A stretch of DNA of 13,316 bases from CAWULT01 sp963923455 (GCA_963923455.1 CAWULT010000124.1:1-13316), one strand, 5' to 3'. Positions 7,038 through 12,672 are shown, counted from the stretch's first letter. The notes: generated by a model from the sequence alone, not told the origin. Numbers and translations are program-made.

Positions 7038-7490
7038 CTACGTCATCGTCACCCAGAACACGATCACGGCGTAGTAGATCCCCGTCGCAGCGAGGTCCCA
7101 GAACACATAGCGACTCAAGGCGCGCTGGAACGCCGGCGACGCGGACTGGCCGGGCCCGGGCGCGTGCTGCCTCATCCTGGGTGCGACGATGGTGTCGATG
7201 CAGGGGCCCAGCACCCACACGGCCGCGACCAGCACGACCTTCACGACGACGCGGGGCGTGAAACCGTAGCCGAGCAGCCAGGCGTAGGCGACACCGGAGA
7301 TGGTGATGAGCACCTGCCCGACGATGATCTGCCGGGTGATCAGCCGTTCGAGGCCCAGAAACGTCGGCACGAACGCCAGGTCTCGCCTGCACCGGACCAG
7401 CAGCAGGTTCTTGGCGGTTGCGCCACCGACCGCCAGGGCAAGGGCCGTCAGATGGACGAGCCGAACGGCGGTCGCAATCGAAAAGTCCAT
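7038..7490 (-). CDS. Four-helix integral membrane protein of unknown function
   Basis: 150 residues, mostly hydrophobic. Four membrane helices are visible: about 5-28 (ATAVRLVHLTALALAVGGAT), 52-74 (RQIIVGQVLITISGVAYAWLL), 80-100 (VVVKVVLVAAVWVLGPCI) and 130-149 (YVFWDLAATGIYYAVIVFWV). His13 lies in helix 1, and the segment LITRQIIVGQVLITISGV resembles small DUF2269-like or CopD-like membrane proteins, but I cannot assign a family firmly. It is the last gene of the DoxX/beta-propeller operon, starting 12 bp after the propeller stop. Its ATG at 7490 has no good Shine-Dalgarno, so it may rely on coupling to the upstream gene. Confidence 0.75.
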   Translation of the reverse strand: MDFSIATAVRLVHLTALALAVGGATAKNLLLVRCRRDLAFVPTFLGLERLITRQIIVGQVLITISGVAYAWLLGYGFTPRVVVKVVLVAAVWVLGPCIDTIVAPRMRQHAPGPGQSASPAFQRALSRYVFWDLAATGIYYAVIVFWVTMT

Positions 7491-7502
7491 CGTCCGGCGG
7501 CG

Positions 7503-8537
7503 CTACCGCCGCCCCATCACCACGGTGATGTTGCGCTTGGGCGAGTCGCCGACCGGAATCCGCGCCACTTCGCGGCGGGCGGCCACGTCGATGGCGACCA
7601 CCGTGTCGCGGTTTTCGGTGGCGATGTAGATCAACCGGCTGTCGGGCGTGAAGGTGACCCAGTCGGGGCGGCCGCCGAGGTCGACCGAGCCGAGCAGCGT
7701 CAGGTCCGGCAGGGCGTACACGTACGCGCGGGCGTTCGGACGGCTGGTGACCCACAGCGTCCGGCCGTCGGGCGCCACGCCGAGCCCGTGCGACGGCGAG
7801 GCGTTGAACGGGCCCTTGTCGACCCTGTCGGCCGGGATGTCGTCCGGCAGCGTCACGCGGCCCACCTCCTTCCGCTGCGCGAAGTCGACGATCGCGAAGC
7901 CGTGGAAGTCGGAGAGCTGCACGAACAGGCGCCTGGTCGATCCGTCCGGGTTTGTTTCGAAGGCAATCGGCCGCACGCCCTCGTTGAAGAGCGTCCAGAC
8001 GGGCTCCTCGGTCCGTTGGTCGATCACGGTCATCAGCTTGCCCGCGATCGAGCCCGCGATCACGTACCGCCCGTCGGGCGTGACGTAGGTGTTGTGGATG
8101 CCGCCCTTCGTCGCGATCGACTTCACGCGCGTCATCGAGCGCGTGTCGACCACGTCGACGGCGCCTGGCGCGGAGACGATGCCGACGTAGACACGGGCGC
8201 CGTCACGGCTGATCGAGATGTTGTTCGGCCGGCCGCTGAGCGGAACCCGCGCGACGGTCTTCAGGGTGGTGCCGTCGACGACGTGCAACGTCTGCTCGGC
8301 TTCGCTGCTGACGTAGAGGCGGCTGCCGTCGGGAGCCGCCGCCGCGCCGTGGTTGACGGGCACGCCGGTCACCTCGCCCACGACCCGGTTGGTCGCGGGG
8401 TCGATCAGGTGGACGTTGCCGGTGCTGCCCGAGTTGGTCTGGACGATCCGTACCTGGGCGGACGCCGGCGTGGCGATCACCAGCGCGCACACGACGCCGG
8501 CGCACGACGTGAGGACGCGAGACCTGGCGGTCGCCAT
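7503..8537 (-). CDS. Secreted YVTN/YncE-like beta-propeller protein
   Basis: About 344 residues. An N-terminal signal peptide (SRVLTSCAGVVCALVIATPASA, cleaved before QVRIVQ) is followed by a chain of about 40-residue propeller repeats. Each has the form 'D...R.V..V.VG..P......PDG..LYV', for example HLIDPATNRVVGEVTG, APDGSRLYVSSEAEQTLHVV, SRDGARVYVGIV, TPDGRYVIAGS and TPDSRLIYIATENRDTVVAI. The total suggests about seven blades. Such proteins are extracytoplasmic; some bind ligands or partner with redox enzymes, but this one shows no catalytic or heme motif. The start is the ATG at 8537; a GTG codon lies directly before it (8540), and AGGCGGG a few bases upstream serves either. It follows the DoxX stop by 7 bp, so the two genes are certainly in one operon. 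Confidence 0.87.
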   Translation of the reverse strand: MATARSRVLTSCAGVVCALVIATPASAQVRIVQTNSGSTGNVHLIDPATNRVVGEVTGVPVNHGAAAAPDGSRLYVSSEAEQTLHVVDGTTLKTVARVPLSGRPNNISISRDGARVYVGIVSAPGAVDVVDTRSMTRVKSIATKGGIHNTYVTPDGRYVIAGSIAGKLMTVIDQRTEEPVWTLFNEGVRPIAFETNPDGSTRRLFVQLSDFHGFAIVDFAQRKEVGRVTLPDDIPADRVDKGPFNASPSHGLGVAPDGRTLWVTSRPNARAYVYALPDLTLLGSVDLGGRPDWVTFTPDSRLIYIATENRDTVVAIDVAARREVARIPVGDSPKRNITVVMGRR

Positions 8538-8544
8538 CACCCGC

Positions 8545-8931
8545 CTACCGCTTGCCGCCCATCAGCGAGTCGAGGCTGAGGATGCCGGCACCACGCGTGG
8601 CGATGTACAGGAAGGCGAAGCAGAACATCGTCGAGCGCTCGCCCATGTTGACGAGCGGAACCGAGCCCATCAGCCGGACGTGGATGTAGAAGTAGGCCAC
8701 GGCCATCTCGCCGCTCGCCAGGAACGCCGCCGGCTTGGTGAAGAGCCCCACCATCACGAGGAAGCCGCACACCGTCTCGATCACGCCGGCGGCGCCCTGC
8801 ATGGTCATCAGCGGAACGGCCTGGCCGCCGAACATGCCGAACATCTTCTGCAACCCGAAGGCAAAGAAGAGCAGGCCGAACACGATGCGGAACAGGGCGT
8901 AGGTGGTCGGGGCGTAGCGCTCTGGAATCAT
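8545..8931 (-). CDS. DoxX family membrane protein
   Basis: 128 residues with four hydrophobic helices. The N-terminal ALFRIVFGLLFFAFGLQKMFG matches the DoxX pattern, where the first helix carries an Arg and ends in a G.QK..G motif. It continues with AAGVIETVCGFLVMVGLFTKPAAFLASGEMAVAYFYIH, the usual second and third helices, and a fourth near FCFAFLYIATRGAGILSLD. DoxX proteins are inner-membrane subunits or partners in redox processes (thiosulfate:quinone oxidoreductase in archaea, superoxide-resistance complexes in actinobacteria); the exact role here is unknown. The start at 8931 is fixed by AAGGAGG just upstream. It is first in the three-gene operon with the propeller and the four-helix protein, and has its own promoter-like TAGAAT 24 bp upstream. 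Confidence 0.9.
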   Translation of the reverse strand: MIPERYAPTTYALFRIVFGLLFFAFGLQKMFGMFGGQAVPLMTMQGAAGVIETVCGFLVMVGLFTKPAAFLASGEMAVAYFYIHVRLMGSVPLVNMGERSTMFCFAFLYIATRGAGILSLDSLMGGKR

Positions 8932-8955
8932 GGGCCTCCTTCGTGGGTGGCCGGG

Positions 8956-8985
8956 ATTCTATCCGGCCACGGGCGCGCCGCACAA
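8956..8985 (-). promoter_or_regulatory. Promoter of the DoxX operon
   Basis: The minus strand carries TTGTGC (8980-8985) and TAGAAT (8956-8961) separated by 18 bp, a fair sigma-70-type pair. The expected start leaves a leader of roughly 17-20 nt that contains the Shine-Dalgarno AAGGAGG before the ATG at 8931. It is the best -35/-10 pair in the window. Confidence 0.5.
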
Positions 8986-9000
8986 TCCACGGCGACCGGG

Positions 9001-9960
9001 TCAGAAGCTGTCGCTGCGCCAGAAGAAGACGTCGGCGGCGCCAGCCGGGGCCAGCACGCCCGACAGCGCCTTCACCATGAACAGGTCCTTCGGGGCGGTC
9101 CGGTCGCGCAGCGCCAGTTGCGGCGGCACGGGCAGGGCCCGCGGCCACCAGGCCCGGATGAGCGGGGTACGCTCCGAGGGCTCGCGCGCCAGGAGCACCT
9201 GCAGCATGGCGCCGAGGCGGGCGGCCGCCGGGTCGCGGTCGCCGGCCTCCTCGAGCGTCCACCCGTGCGCGTTGCGCGAGATGAGCGCATAGGCCACGGC
9301 CGTGTGGCCTTCCTCGGCGACGACGAACTCGAACTGCCGCCGGCCGGGGTCGCTGAGACCGGCGAACAGACGGCGCCGCGCGAGTGCGAACTGCAGCGAC
9401 GGCGGCGTCTTGCGCAGCGAGAAGCGCACGCCCTCGGCACGCGTCGCATGAATCTGGGCGATCGCCGGCAGGTCGCGGTCGTCGCCGGCGCGGACGAGCA
9501 TCGCCGGCGAGCCGCCCTGCCGGGTGACGCCGACGGTGACCTCGTCGAACGGTACGGGCGAGAACCCCAGCCTCGCGTACATCGCGGGACCGATCTCGGA
9601 GAAGAGCCCCGCGAGCGCCGCCCCACGCCCGCGCTCCTCGTCGAGCACGTGCTCGATGAGGCGTGTCGCGTGACCGCGGCCGCGCAGCGGCTCCGGCGTG
9701 AAGATCGCGCCGAGGCCGCACATCACCACAGGTCCACCGTCGAGCACGACCTCGTGGCGGTAGCGCTTCAGCGTGGCGAGCAGTTCGCCACCGTCGCCGA
9801 CGAGCGCGAGGCGATCCAGCCGGCCGCGCGCCCACGGCAGGCGCGCCTGCGCCGCGTTCCACTGCGCGTACGCGCGCCGGCTCAGCCCCTCGTCCCACAC
9901 GGCATAGGTCTGGTCGAGGATGCGGTCGAGCAGCGGGCCTTCGGCGACGACGACGGGCAT
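9001..9960 (-). CDS. GNAT-family N-acetyltransferase
   Basis: 319 residues. The GNAT acetyl-CoA site is clear: the strand MCGLGAIFTPEPLRGRGHATRLIEHVL contains the pyrophosphate-binding R-G-R-G-H-A (93-98), and MYARLGF (127-133) is the usual closing helix/strand. The region beyond residue about 140 forms a second domain (VTVGVTRQGG..., RSLRKTPP-like segment) ending in a conserved-looking DVFFWRSDSF. This two-part layout resembles fungal LYC1-like or Eis-like acetyltransferases with a GNAT half and a C-terminal half. The substrate is unknown. The protein is cytoplasmic, with no signal or membrane segments. The start at 9960 follows a TAGAAT by nine bases and lacks a good Shine-Dalgarno. It is divergent from the YfiT-like gene (49-bp gap) and is followed by the DoxX promoter region. 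Confidence 0.85.
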   Translation of the reverse strand: MPVVVAEGPLLDRILDQTYAVWDEGLSRRAYAQWNAAQARLPWARGRLDRLALVGDGGELLATLKRYRHEVVLDGGPVVMCGLGAIFTPEPLRGRGHATRLIEHVLDEERGRGAALAGLFSEIGPAMYARLGFSPVPFDEVTVGVTRQGGSPAMLVRAGDDRDLPAIAQIHATRAEGVRFSLRKTPPSLQFALARRRLFAGLSDPGRRQFEFVVAEEGHTAVAYALISRNAHGWTLEEAGDRDPAAARLGAMLQVLLAREPSERTPLIRAWWPRALPVPPQLALRDRTAPKDLFMVKALSGVLAPAGAADVFFWRSDSF

Positions 9961-9969
9961 ACGCCTGGG

Positions 9970-9975
9970 ATTCTA
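9970..9975 (-). promoter_or_regulatory. -10-like TAGAAT before the acetyltransferase gene
   Basis: The minus strand reads GATAGAAT, nine bases, then the ATG at 9960, with no Shine-Dalgarno. It is the same hexamer and near-start placing as at 5371-5376. A TTGTAC 21 bp upstream is too far for a standard -35. Confidence 0.4.
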
Positions 9976-9997
9976 TCGTCGGCCCCGCGGCCCGGTG

Positions 9998-10003
9998 TAC
10001 AAG
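9998..10003 (+). promoter_or_regulatory. -10-like TACAAG before the YfiT-like gene
   Basis: TACAAG ends six bases before the ATG at 10010; the gap is AGGGGG, which is too close to the ATG to act as a normal Shine-Dalgarno. It could be a -10 for a leaderless or very short-leader mRNA. Its complement overlaps the upstream region of the divergent acetyltransferase. Confidence 0.28.
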
Positions 10004-10009
10004 AGGGGG

Positions 10010-10540
10010 ATGAGCGCCGAGGACCTGCGTTATCCCATCGGGCCGTTCCGCTTCGAGCCGCCCGTCGCCGAGACCGCCCGCCGCGCCGCCGTCGATGACA
10101 TCGCGGCCCTGCCGGCTCGGCTGCGAGCCGCCGTCGACGGTCTCGACACCGCGCGGCTCGACACCCCGTACCGTCCCGGCGGGTGGACGGTCCGGCAGCT
10201 GGTGCACCACCTGGCCGACAGCCACGTCAACGGGATGGTCCGGGTGAAGCTCGCGCTGACCGAGGATGCCCCCACCATCAAGCCGTACGACGAGAACGCC
10301 TGGGCCGCGTTGCCCGACGCGCGGCTCGACATCGGCGTGTCGCTGGCGCTGCTCGAGGGCCTCCACGCGCGGTGGGCGGCCCTCTACGCGAGCCTGGCAG
10401 CCGAACACTGGGGCCGCACCTTCTTCCACCCGGAGCCCAACCGGTGGATCTCGCTCGAAGAGCACCTGCTGCTCTACGCCTGGCACTCACGGCACCACGT
10501 GGCCCACATCACGGCCCTGCGGGCACGGCAGGGGTGGTAA
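10010..10540 (+). CDS. YfiT-like putative metal-dependent hydrolase / thiol transferase (DinB superfamily)
   Basis: 176 residues, the normal YfiT size. The start DLRYPIGPFRF matches the YfiT/BstA opening, followed by the four-helix DinB-like core. The metal-binding histidines are in the expected places: LVHHLADSH (His66/67) and YAWHSRHHVAHI (His159 and His163 in an HxxxH). GGWTVRQLVHHLADSHVNG and RWISLEEHLLLYAWHSRHH are strongly family-like. In Bacillus such proteins are described as putative metal-dependent hydrolases or bacillithiol-S-transferases; whether this organism makes bacillithiol is not known, so a thiol substrate is only inferred. It is cytoplasmic. The next gene (BMC shell protein) begins 31 bp downstream, probably in the same transcript or from the TAAGAT at 10538. 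Confidence 0.86.
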   Translation: MSAEDLRYPIGPFRFEPPVAETARRAAVDDIAALPARLRAAVDGLDTARLDTPYRPGGWTVRQLVHHLADSHVNGMVRVKLALTEDAPTIKPYDENAWAALPDARLDIGVSLALLEGLHARWAALYASLAAEHWGRTFFHPEPNRWISLEEHLLLYAWHSRHHVAHITALRARQGW

Positions 10541-10543
10541 GAT
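10538..10543 (+). promoter_or_regulatory. -10-like TAAGAT before the BMC shell gene
   Basis: TAAGAT overlaps the YfiT-like stop codon (TAA at 10538-10540). The start codon at 10572 is 28 bp beyond it, leaving room for a leader of about 20 nt that contains AAGGAA. If active, it would let the shell gene be expressed apart from the upstream gene. Confidence 0.3.
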
Positions 10544-10571
10544 GGCGGCTTCCAGGCGGAAGGAACCAGAC

Positions 10572-10883
10572 GTGGCACAAGAAAAGAGCGGTTCGGTGAG
10601 CAAGCCGGAAGTGGGCGACGCGCTCGGGATGATCGAGACGCGCGGCCTCGTCGGCATGATCGAAGCCGCCGACGCCATGCTGAAGACGGCCAACGTCACG
10701 CTGGTGAGCTGGCAGAAGGTCGACGCCGGCCTCGTGACGGCCCTCATCCGCGGCGACGTCGGCTCGGTCAAGGCTGCCACGGACGCCGGTGCCGCTGCCG
10801 CGCGGCGCGTCGGCGAACTCGTGGGCGTTCACGTCATCGCGCGGCCGGCCGACGACCTCGAGAAGGTGTTTCCGATTTCGTAG
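10572..10883 (+). CDS. Bacterial microcompartment (BMC-domain) shell protein, PduA/EutM type
   Basis: 103 residues from the GTG at 10572, which has AAGGAA six bases upstream; an ATG at 10542 would add ten residues but has no Shine-Dalgarno. The BMC domain spans residues 17-101: ALGMIETRGLVGMIEAADAM, then KTANVTLVSWQKVDAGLVTA, then IRGDVGSVKAATDAGAAAA, ending HVIARPADDLEKVFPI. This is the canonical single-domain BMC-H fold that assembles into hexamers tiling microcompartment shells. Two oddities: an N-terminal extension of about 15 residues (MAQEKSGSVSKPEVGD), and the pore loop K-V-D-A-G (49-53) in place of the usual K-(I/V)-G-(S/G)-G. No other shell, pentamer or encapsulated-enzyme gene is in the window; an IS lies 135 bp downstream and may have cut off the rest of a locus. 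Confidence 0.92.
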   Translation: MAQEKSGSVSKPEVGDALGMIETRGLVGMIEAADAMLKTANVTLVSWQKVDAGLVTALIRGDVGSVKAATDAGAAAARRVGELVGVHVIARPADDLEKVFPIS

Positions 10884-11017
10884 CCGGCTTCTTCCGGCGT
10901 TCCCGCGCGGTGAACTGCCGCAGCGGGAGATCCTCCCCCACCATCAGCAGCGGCTGCGTCGGCTGGTCCAGGTTGAACAACTGGCCGTCCTGCGTACGCC
11001 CATAGATCTGGTCGCCC
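10834..11017 (-). pseudogene. C-terminal remnant of an unidentified gene, cut by the IS
   Basis: A minus-strand frame is open from the left tip of the IS to a stop at 10834. The 60 codons outside the IS begin GDQIYGRTQDGQLFNLDQPT and continue QPLLMVGEDLPLRQFTARERRKK. The part outside the BMC gene uses mostly G/C third positions, like real genes here; the last 16 codons overlap the BMC gene antisense and lose this bias. I do not recognise the family. The rest of the gene is not on the other side of the IS, so the upstream portion has been deleted or moved. It could also be a chance frame, but the amino-acid composition looks protein-like. Confidence 0.45.
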
Positions 11018-11044
11018 TGAGGGGCTCCGGGTTTTTCGGACCAC
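11018..11044 (+). repeat. Left terminal inverted repeat of the IS407-type element
   Basis: It starts TGAGGGG and ends CGGACCAC, and pairs with 12206-12231. Its outer tip abuts the truncated minus-strand gene remnant. Confidence 0.8.
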
Positions 11045-11064
11045 CCGGGATGTGAGTTTCGCGG

Positions 11065-11070
11065 CACAAT
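11065..11070 (+). promoter_or_regulatory. -10-like CACAAT upstream of IS OrfA
   Basis: CACAAT lies 27 bp before the OrfA GTG, and AGGAGG (11086-11091) lies between them. It may be the internal IS promoter; no clear -35 was found, though one could be formed by the inverted repeat. Confidence 0.25.
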
Positions 11071-11097
11071 CGGGCCCGTCGGGCCAGGAGGGATGCC

Positions 11098-11364
11098 GTG
11101 AAGAAGACCCGCCATTCAGTCGAGCAAATCACCGGGGTGTTGAAGCAGGCCGAGGCTGGGAGCCCGGTCGGCGATCTCTGCCGCCAGGTCGGGATCTCGG
11201 AGCAGACGTTCTACCGCTGGAAGAAGGTGTACGGCGGCATGCTGCCCAGTGAGGCGCGTGAGCTCAAGCAGCTCCGCGACGAGAATACCTGCCTGAAGCG
11301 CGTCGTGGCCGATCTGACCTTGGATAAGGTCATGCTGCAGGACGTCGTTCAAAACAAGTTCTGA
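11098..11364 (+). CDS. IS3-family transposase OrfA (IS407 group)
   Basis: 88 residues. An N-terminal helix-turn-helix (HSVEQITGVLKQAEAGSPVG, then DLCRQVGISEQTFYRWKKVYGGM) recognises the terminal repeats, followed by a leucine-zipper-like helix (EARELKQLRDENTCLKRVVADL). The wording is typical of IS407-group OrfA. The GTG at 11098 follows AGGAGG by six bases. The protein ends at 11362-11364. The OrfB frame is open in the -1 register from 11328, so a -1 frameshift between 11328 and 11364 could make the OrfAB transposase. Confidence 0.9.
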   Translation: MKKTRHSVEQITGVLKQAEAGSPVGDLCRQVGISEQTFYRWKKVYGGMLPSEARELKQLRDENTCLKRVVADLTLDKVMLQDVVQNKF

Positions 11365-11387
11365 AGCCCGTCAAGCAGCGTGAGGTC

Positions 11388-12302
11388 ATGTACTCCTTGA
11401 TGGGCCGGTATGCGGTCAGCACGCGGCGCGCCTGTCGGGTGATCCAGGCGACGCGATCGTCGGCGTACTACCGGAGCCGGAACGATCCGCTCATCGGGTT
11501 GCGGCAGCGCATGCGCGAGCTCGCCCAGACCCGGGTGCGGTTCGGCTACCGTCGGCTGCGCGTCTTGCTTTTGCGGGAAGGCTGGGAGGTCGGCAAGGAG
11601 CGCTTTTATCGGGTGTATACCGAGGAAGGCCTGGCCTTGCGGCGCAAGCGGCCCTGGCGACACGCGACGGCGGTCCACCGCGAGCAGCGCCGTCCGGCGA
11701 CAGCGCGCAACGAGATCTGGAGTATGGATTTCGTCGCTGACCAGTTGGTCGATGGGCGGCGGTTCCGCGCCTTGACGGTGATCGACCTGTTCACACGCGA
11801 GTGCCTCGCGATCGCCGTTGGACGAGGCCTCAGCGGACAGGACGTGGCCGCCACGCTCGAGCGCCTGCGGTTCGAGCGCGGCCTGCCACAGCGGATCTAC
11901 TGCGACAACGGCACCGAGTTCGTGAGCGCCGCGATGGATCTCTGGGCGTACACCACCGGGGTCATCCTCGATTTCAGTCGCCGGGGCAAGCCCACGGACA
12001 ACGCCACCATCGAGTCGTTCCACGGGCGGTTTCGGGAGGAGTGTTTGAACGTGCACTGGTTCGCGACGCTCGAAGACGCGCAGCAGAAGATCGACGCGTT
12101 TCGGTGGGACTACAATGAGCATCATCCTCACCGTTCTCTCAAGGGTCAAAGCCCTCGGGAATTCGCGCAAAGGATGCTCACAGGGGCCGCGGACTCACCC
12201 TCGTCGTGGTCCGGAAAACCCGGTCCCCTCAAGGACGCCATTCTCTCAACTCTCAGCTGGTCCGAAAATCCCCAGGCAGGTCGCATCCCTCTTCCAGGCT
12301 GA
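11388..12302 (+). CDS. IS3-family transposase OrfB, integrase core (IS407 group)
   Basis: 304 residues from the ATG at 11388; in the active form it is probably fused to OrfA by -1 frameshifting. It has the HTH_21-like region VSTRRACRVIQATRSSAYYR (10-29), then an rve integrase core with Asp114 (SMDFVAD), Asp173 (YCDNGTEF) and Glu209 (NATIESFHG). The D-x35-E spacing is perfect, so the catalytic core looks intact. The end HPHRSLKGQSPREFAQRML is the usual IS3 finish. The frame does not stop inside the IS: codons 282-304 lie beyond the right tip and end at a TGA in flanking DNA, so the natural C-terminus has been altered or the element normally reads into its target. Confidence 0.9.
   Translation: MYSLMGRYAVSTRRACRVIQATRSSAYYRSRNDPLIGLRQRMRELAQTRVRFGYRRLRVLLLREGWEVGKERFYRVYTEEGLALRRKRPWRHATAVHREQRRPATARNEIWSMDFVADQLVDGRRFRALTVIDLFTRECLAIAVGRGLSGQDVAATLERLRFERGLPQRIYCDNGTEFVSAAMDLWAYTTGVILDFSRRGKPTDNATIESFHGRFREECLNVHWFATLEDAQQKIDAFRWDYNEHHPHRSLKGQSPREFAQRMLTGAADSPSSWSGKPGPLKDAILSTLSWSENPQAGRIPLPG
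12206..12231 (-). repeat. Right terminal inverted repeat of the IS407-type element
   Basis: Reads GTGGTCCGGAAAACCC then GGTCCCCTCA on the plus strand, the inverse of the left tip with about three differences. It lies inside the OrfB reading frame. Confidence 0.8.
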
Positions 12303-12509
12303 TCGCGCGTACTTCAGTGCCAGATCCAGGCGGTTCGATGACTTAGTCTTCAGGCGAACGATCGTCAGAGTGTTCTTGACGGTGTTCGTGCTAATCCCGA
12401 GCTTCTTGGCGATCTCCTTGTCTCGATATCCCTCCACTAACAGGTCCAGCATCTGGACCTGCCTTGGCGAAAGACTAAACCCGCCCTCTGTTGAGTTGCG
12501 CATAGGCAC
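12246..12509 (-). CDS. Small LuxR/GerE-type helix-turn-helix protein
   Basis: 87 residues. Residues 13-70 are a LuxR-type DNA-binding domain: LSPRQVQMLDLLVEGYRDKE, then IAKKLGISTNTVKNTLTIVRLK, with the usual positions for the recognition helix. There is no receiver or ligand-binding domain, so it is a stand-alone HTH like GerE. The frame upstream is closed by TGA TAA just before the start, so the short size is not a missed extension; GTG at 12509 with GGAG about eight bases upstream is chosen, ATG at 12503 being the alternative. The last ten codons (from Cys78) coincide exactly with the IS-like tip at 12278, so the native C-terminus has been replaced by IS sequence. The gene is clearly lower in GC than its neighbours, pointing to transfer. 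Confidence 0.68.
   Translation of the reverse strand: MPMRNSTEGGFSLSPRQVQMLDLLVEGYRDKEIAKKLGISTNTVKNTLTIVRLKTKSSNRLDLALKYARSAWKRDATCLGIFGPAES
12257..12278 (-). repeat. Second, unpaired IS-like right terminus
   Basis: CTGGTCCGAAAATCCCCAGGCA resembles the right end of the IS (shared GGTCCG, AAAA and CCC cores) 51 bp further out. Read from outside on the minus strand it begins TGCCTGGGGATTTTCGGACC, a plausible IS3-family tip. It has no partner of its own in the window, so it is probably the remains of a related element into which, or next to which, the IS landed. Confidence 0.5.
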
Positions 12510-12664
12510 TGGTTATCACTCCGAGACTTGGTCAGAAAGCTCTGATCGTCTTTGCAAGATGGAAGATGAAGGGAGCGTACTATCAAGCCAGCCAGAAAAC
12601 ATGGTGTTTACACACTAGTACTAAAGCGTCGTTGGTGGAGTTCCCAGGATTCAGTGGACAGCCG
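12510..12664. other. Low-GC non-coding region between the HTH gene and the OrfB fragment
   Basis: Markedly lower in GC than the rest of the window. It holds no credible gene; a plus-strand frame from 12566 that joins the OrfB fragment encodes no recognisable sequence before residue 34. The segment 12638-12672 is repeated imperfectly at 13268-13299. Confidence 0.5.
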
Positions 12665-12672
12665 AAAACTGT
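12638..12672 (+). repeat. Imperfect direct repeat, left copy
   Basis: GAGTTCCCAGGATTCAGTGG then ACAGCCGAAAACTG aligns by eye with 13268-13299 at about 26 of 33 columns. The two copies bracket the OrfB fragment. They may be the ends of an unidentified element or a motif duplicated by the rearrangement. Confidence 0.4.

Larger units (their letters stand above)
11018..12231 (+). mobile_element. IS3-family (IS407-type) insertion sequence
   Basis: The element is about 1214 bp. The left tip begins TGAGGGGCTCCGGG and continues TTTTTCGGACCAC (11018-11044). The reverse complement of the right end (12206-12231) begins TGAGGGGACCGGG and continues TTTTCCGGACCAC. By eye 24 of about 27 columns match. The tips start with TG as IS3-family ends do. 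It holds OrfA and OrfB in a -1 relationship, as expected. The flanking 4 bp (GCCC on the left, AGGA on the right) do not match, so no target duplication is seen; deletion or recombination at one end is likely. The OrfB frame runs beyond the right tip. Confidence 0.85.

Noticed and set aside
7164..10486. Long plus- and minus-strand frames through the DoxX/propeller/acetyltransferase region
   Set aside because: Low-complexity composition and no recognisable motifs; each is antisense to or frame-shifted from a well-supported gene.
12566..12664. Extension of the truncated OrfB to the ATG at 12566
   Set aside because: The first 33 residues show no transposase similarity and lie in low-GC DNA; they look like chance in-frame sequence joined to the fragment.
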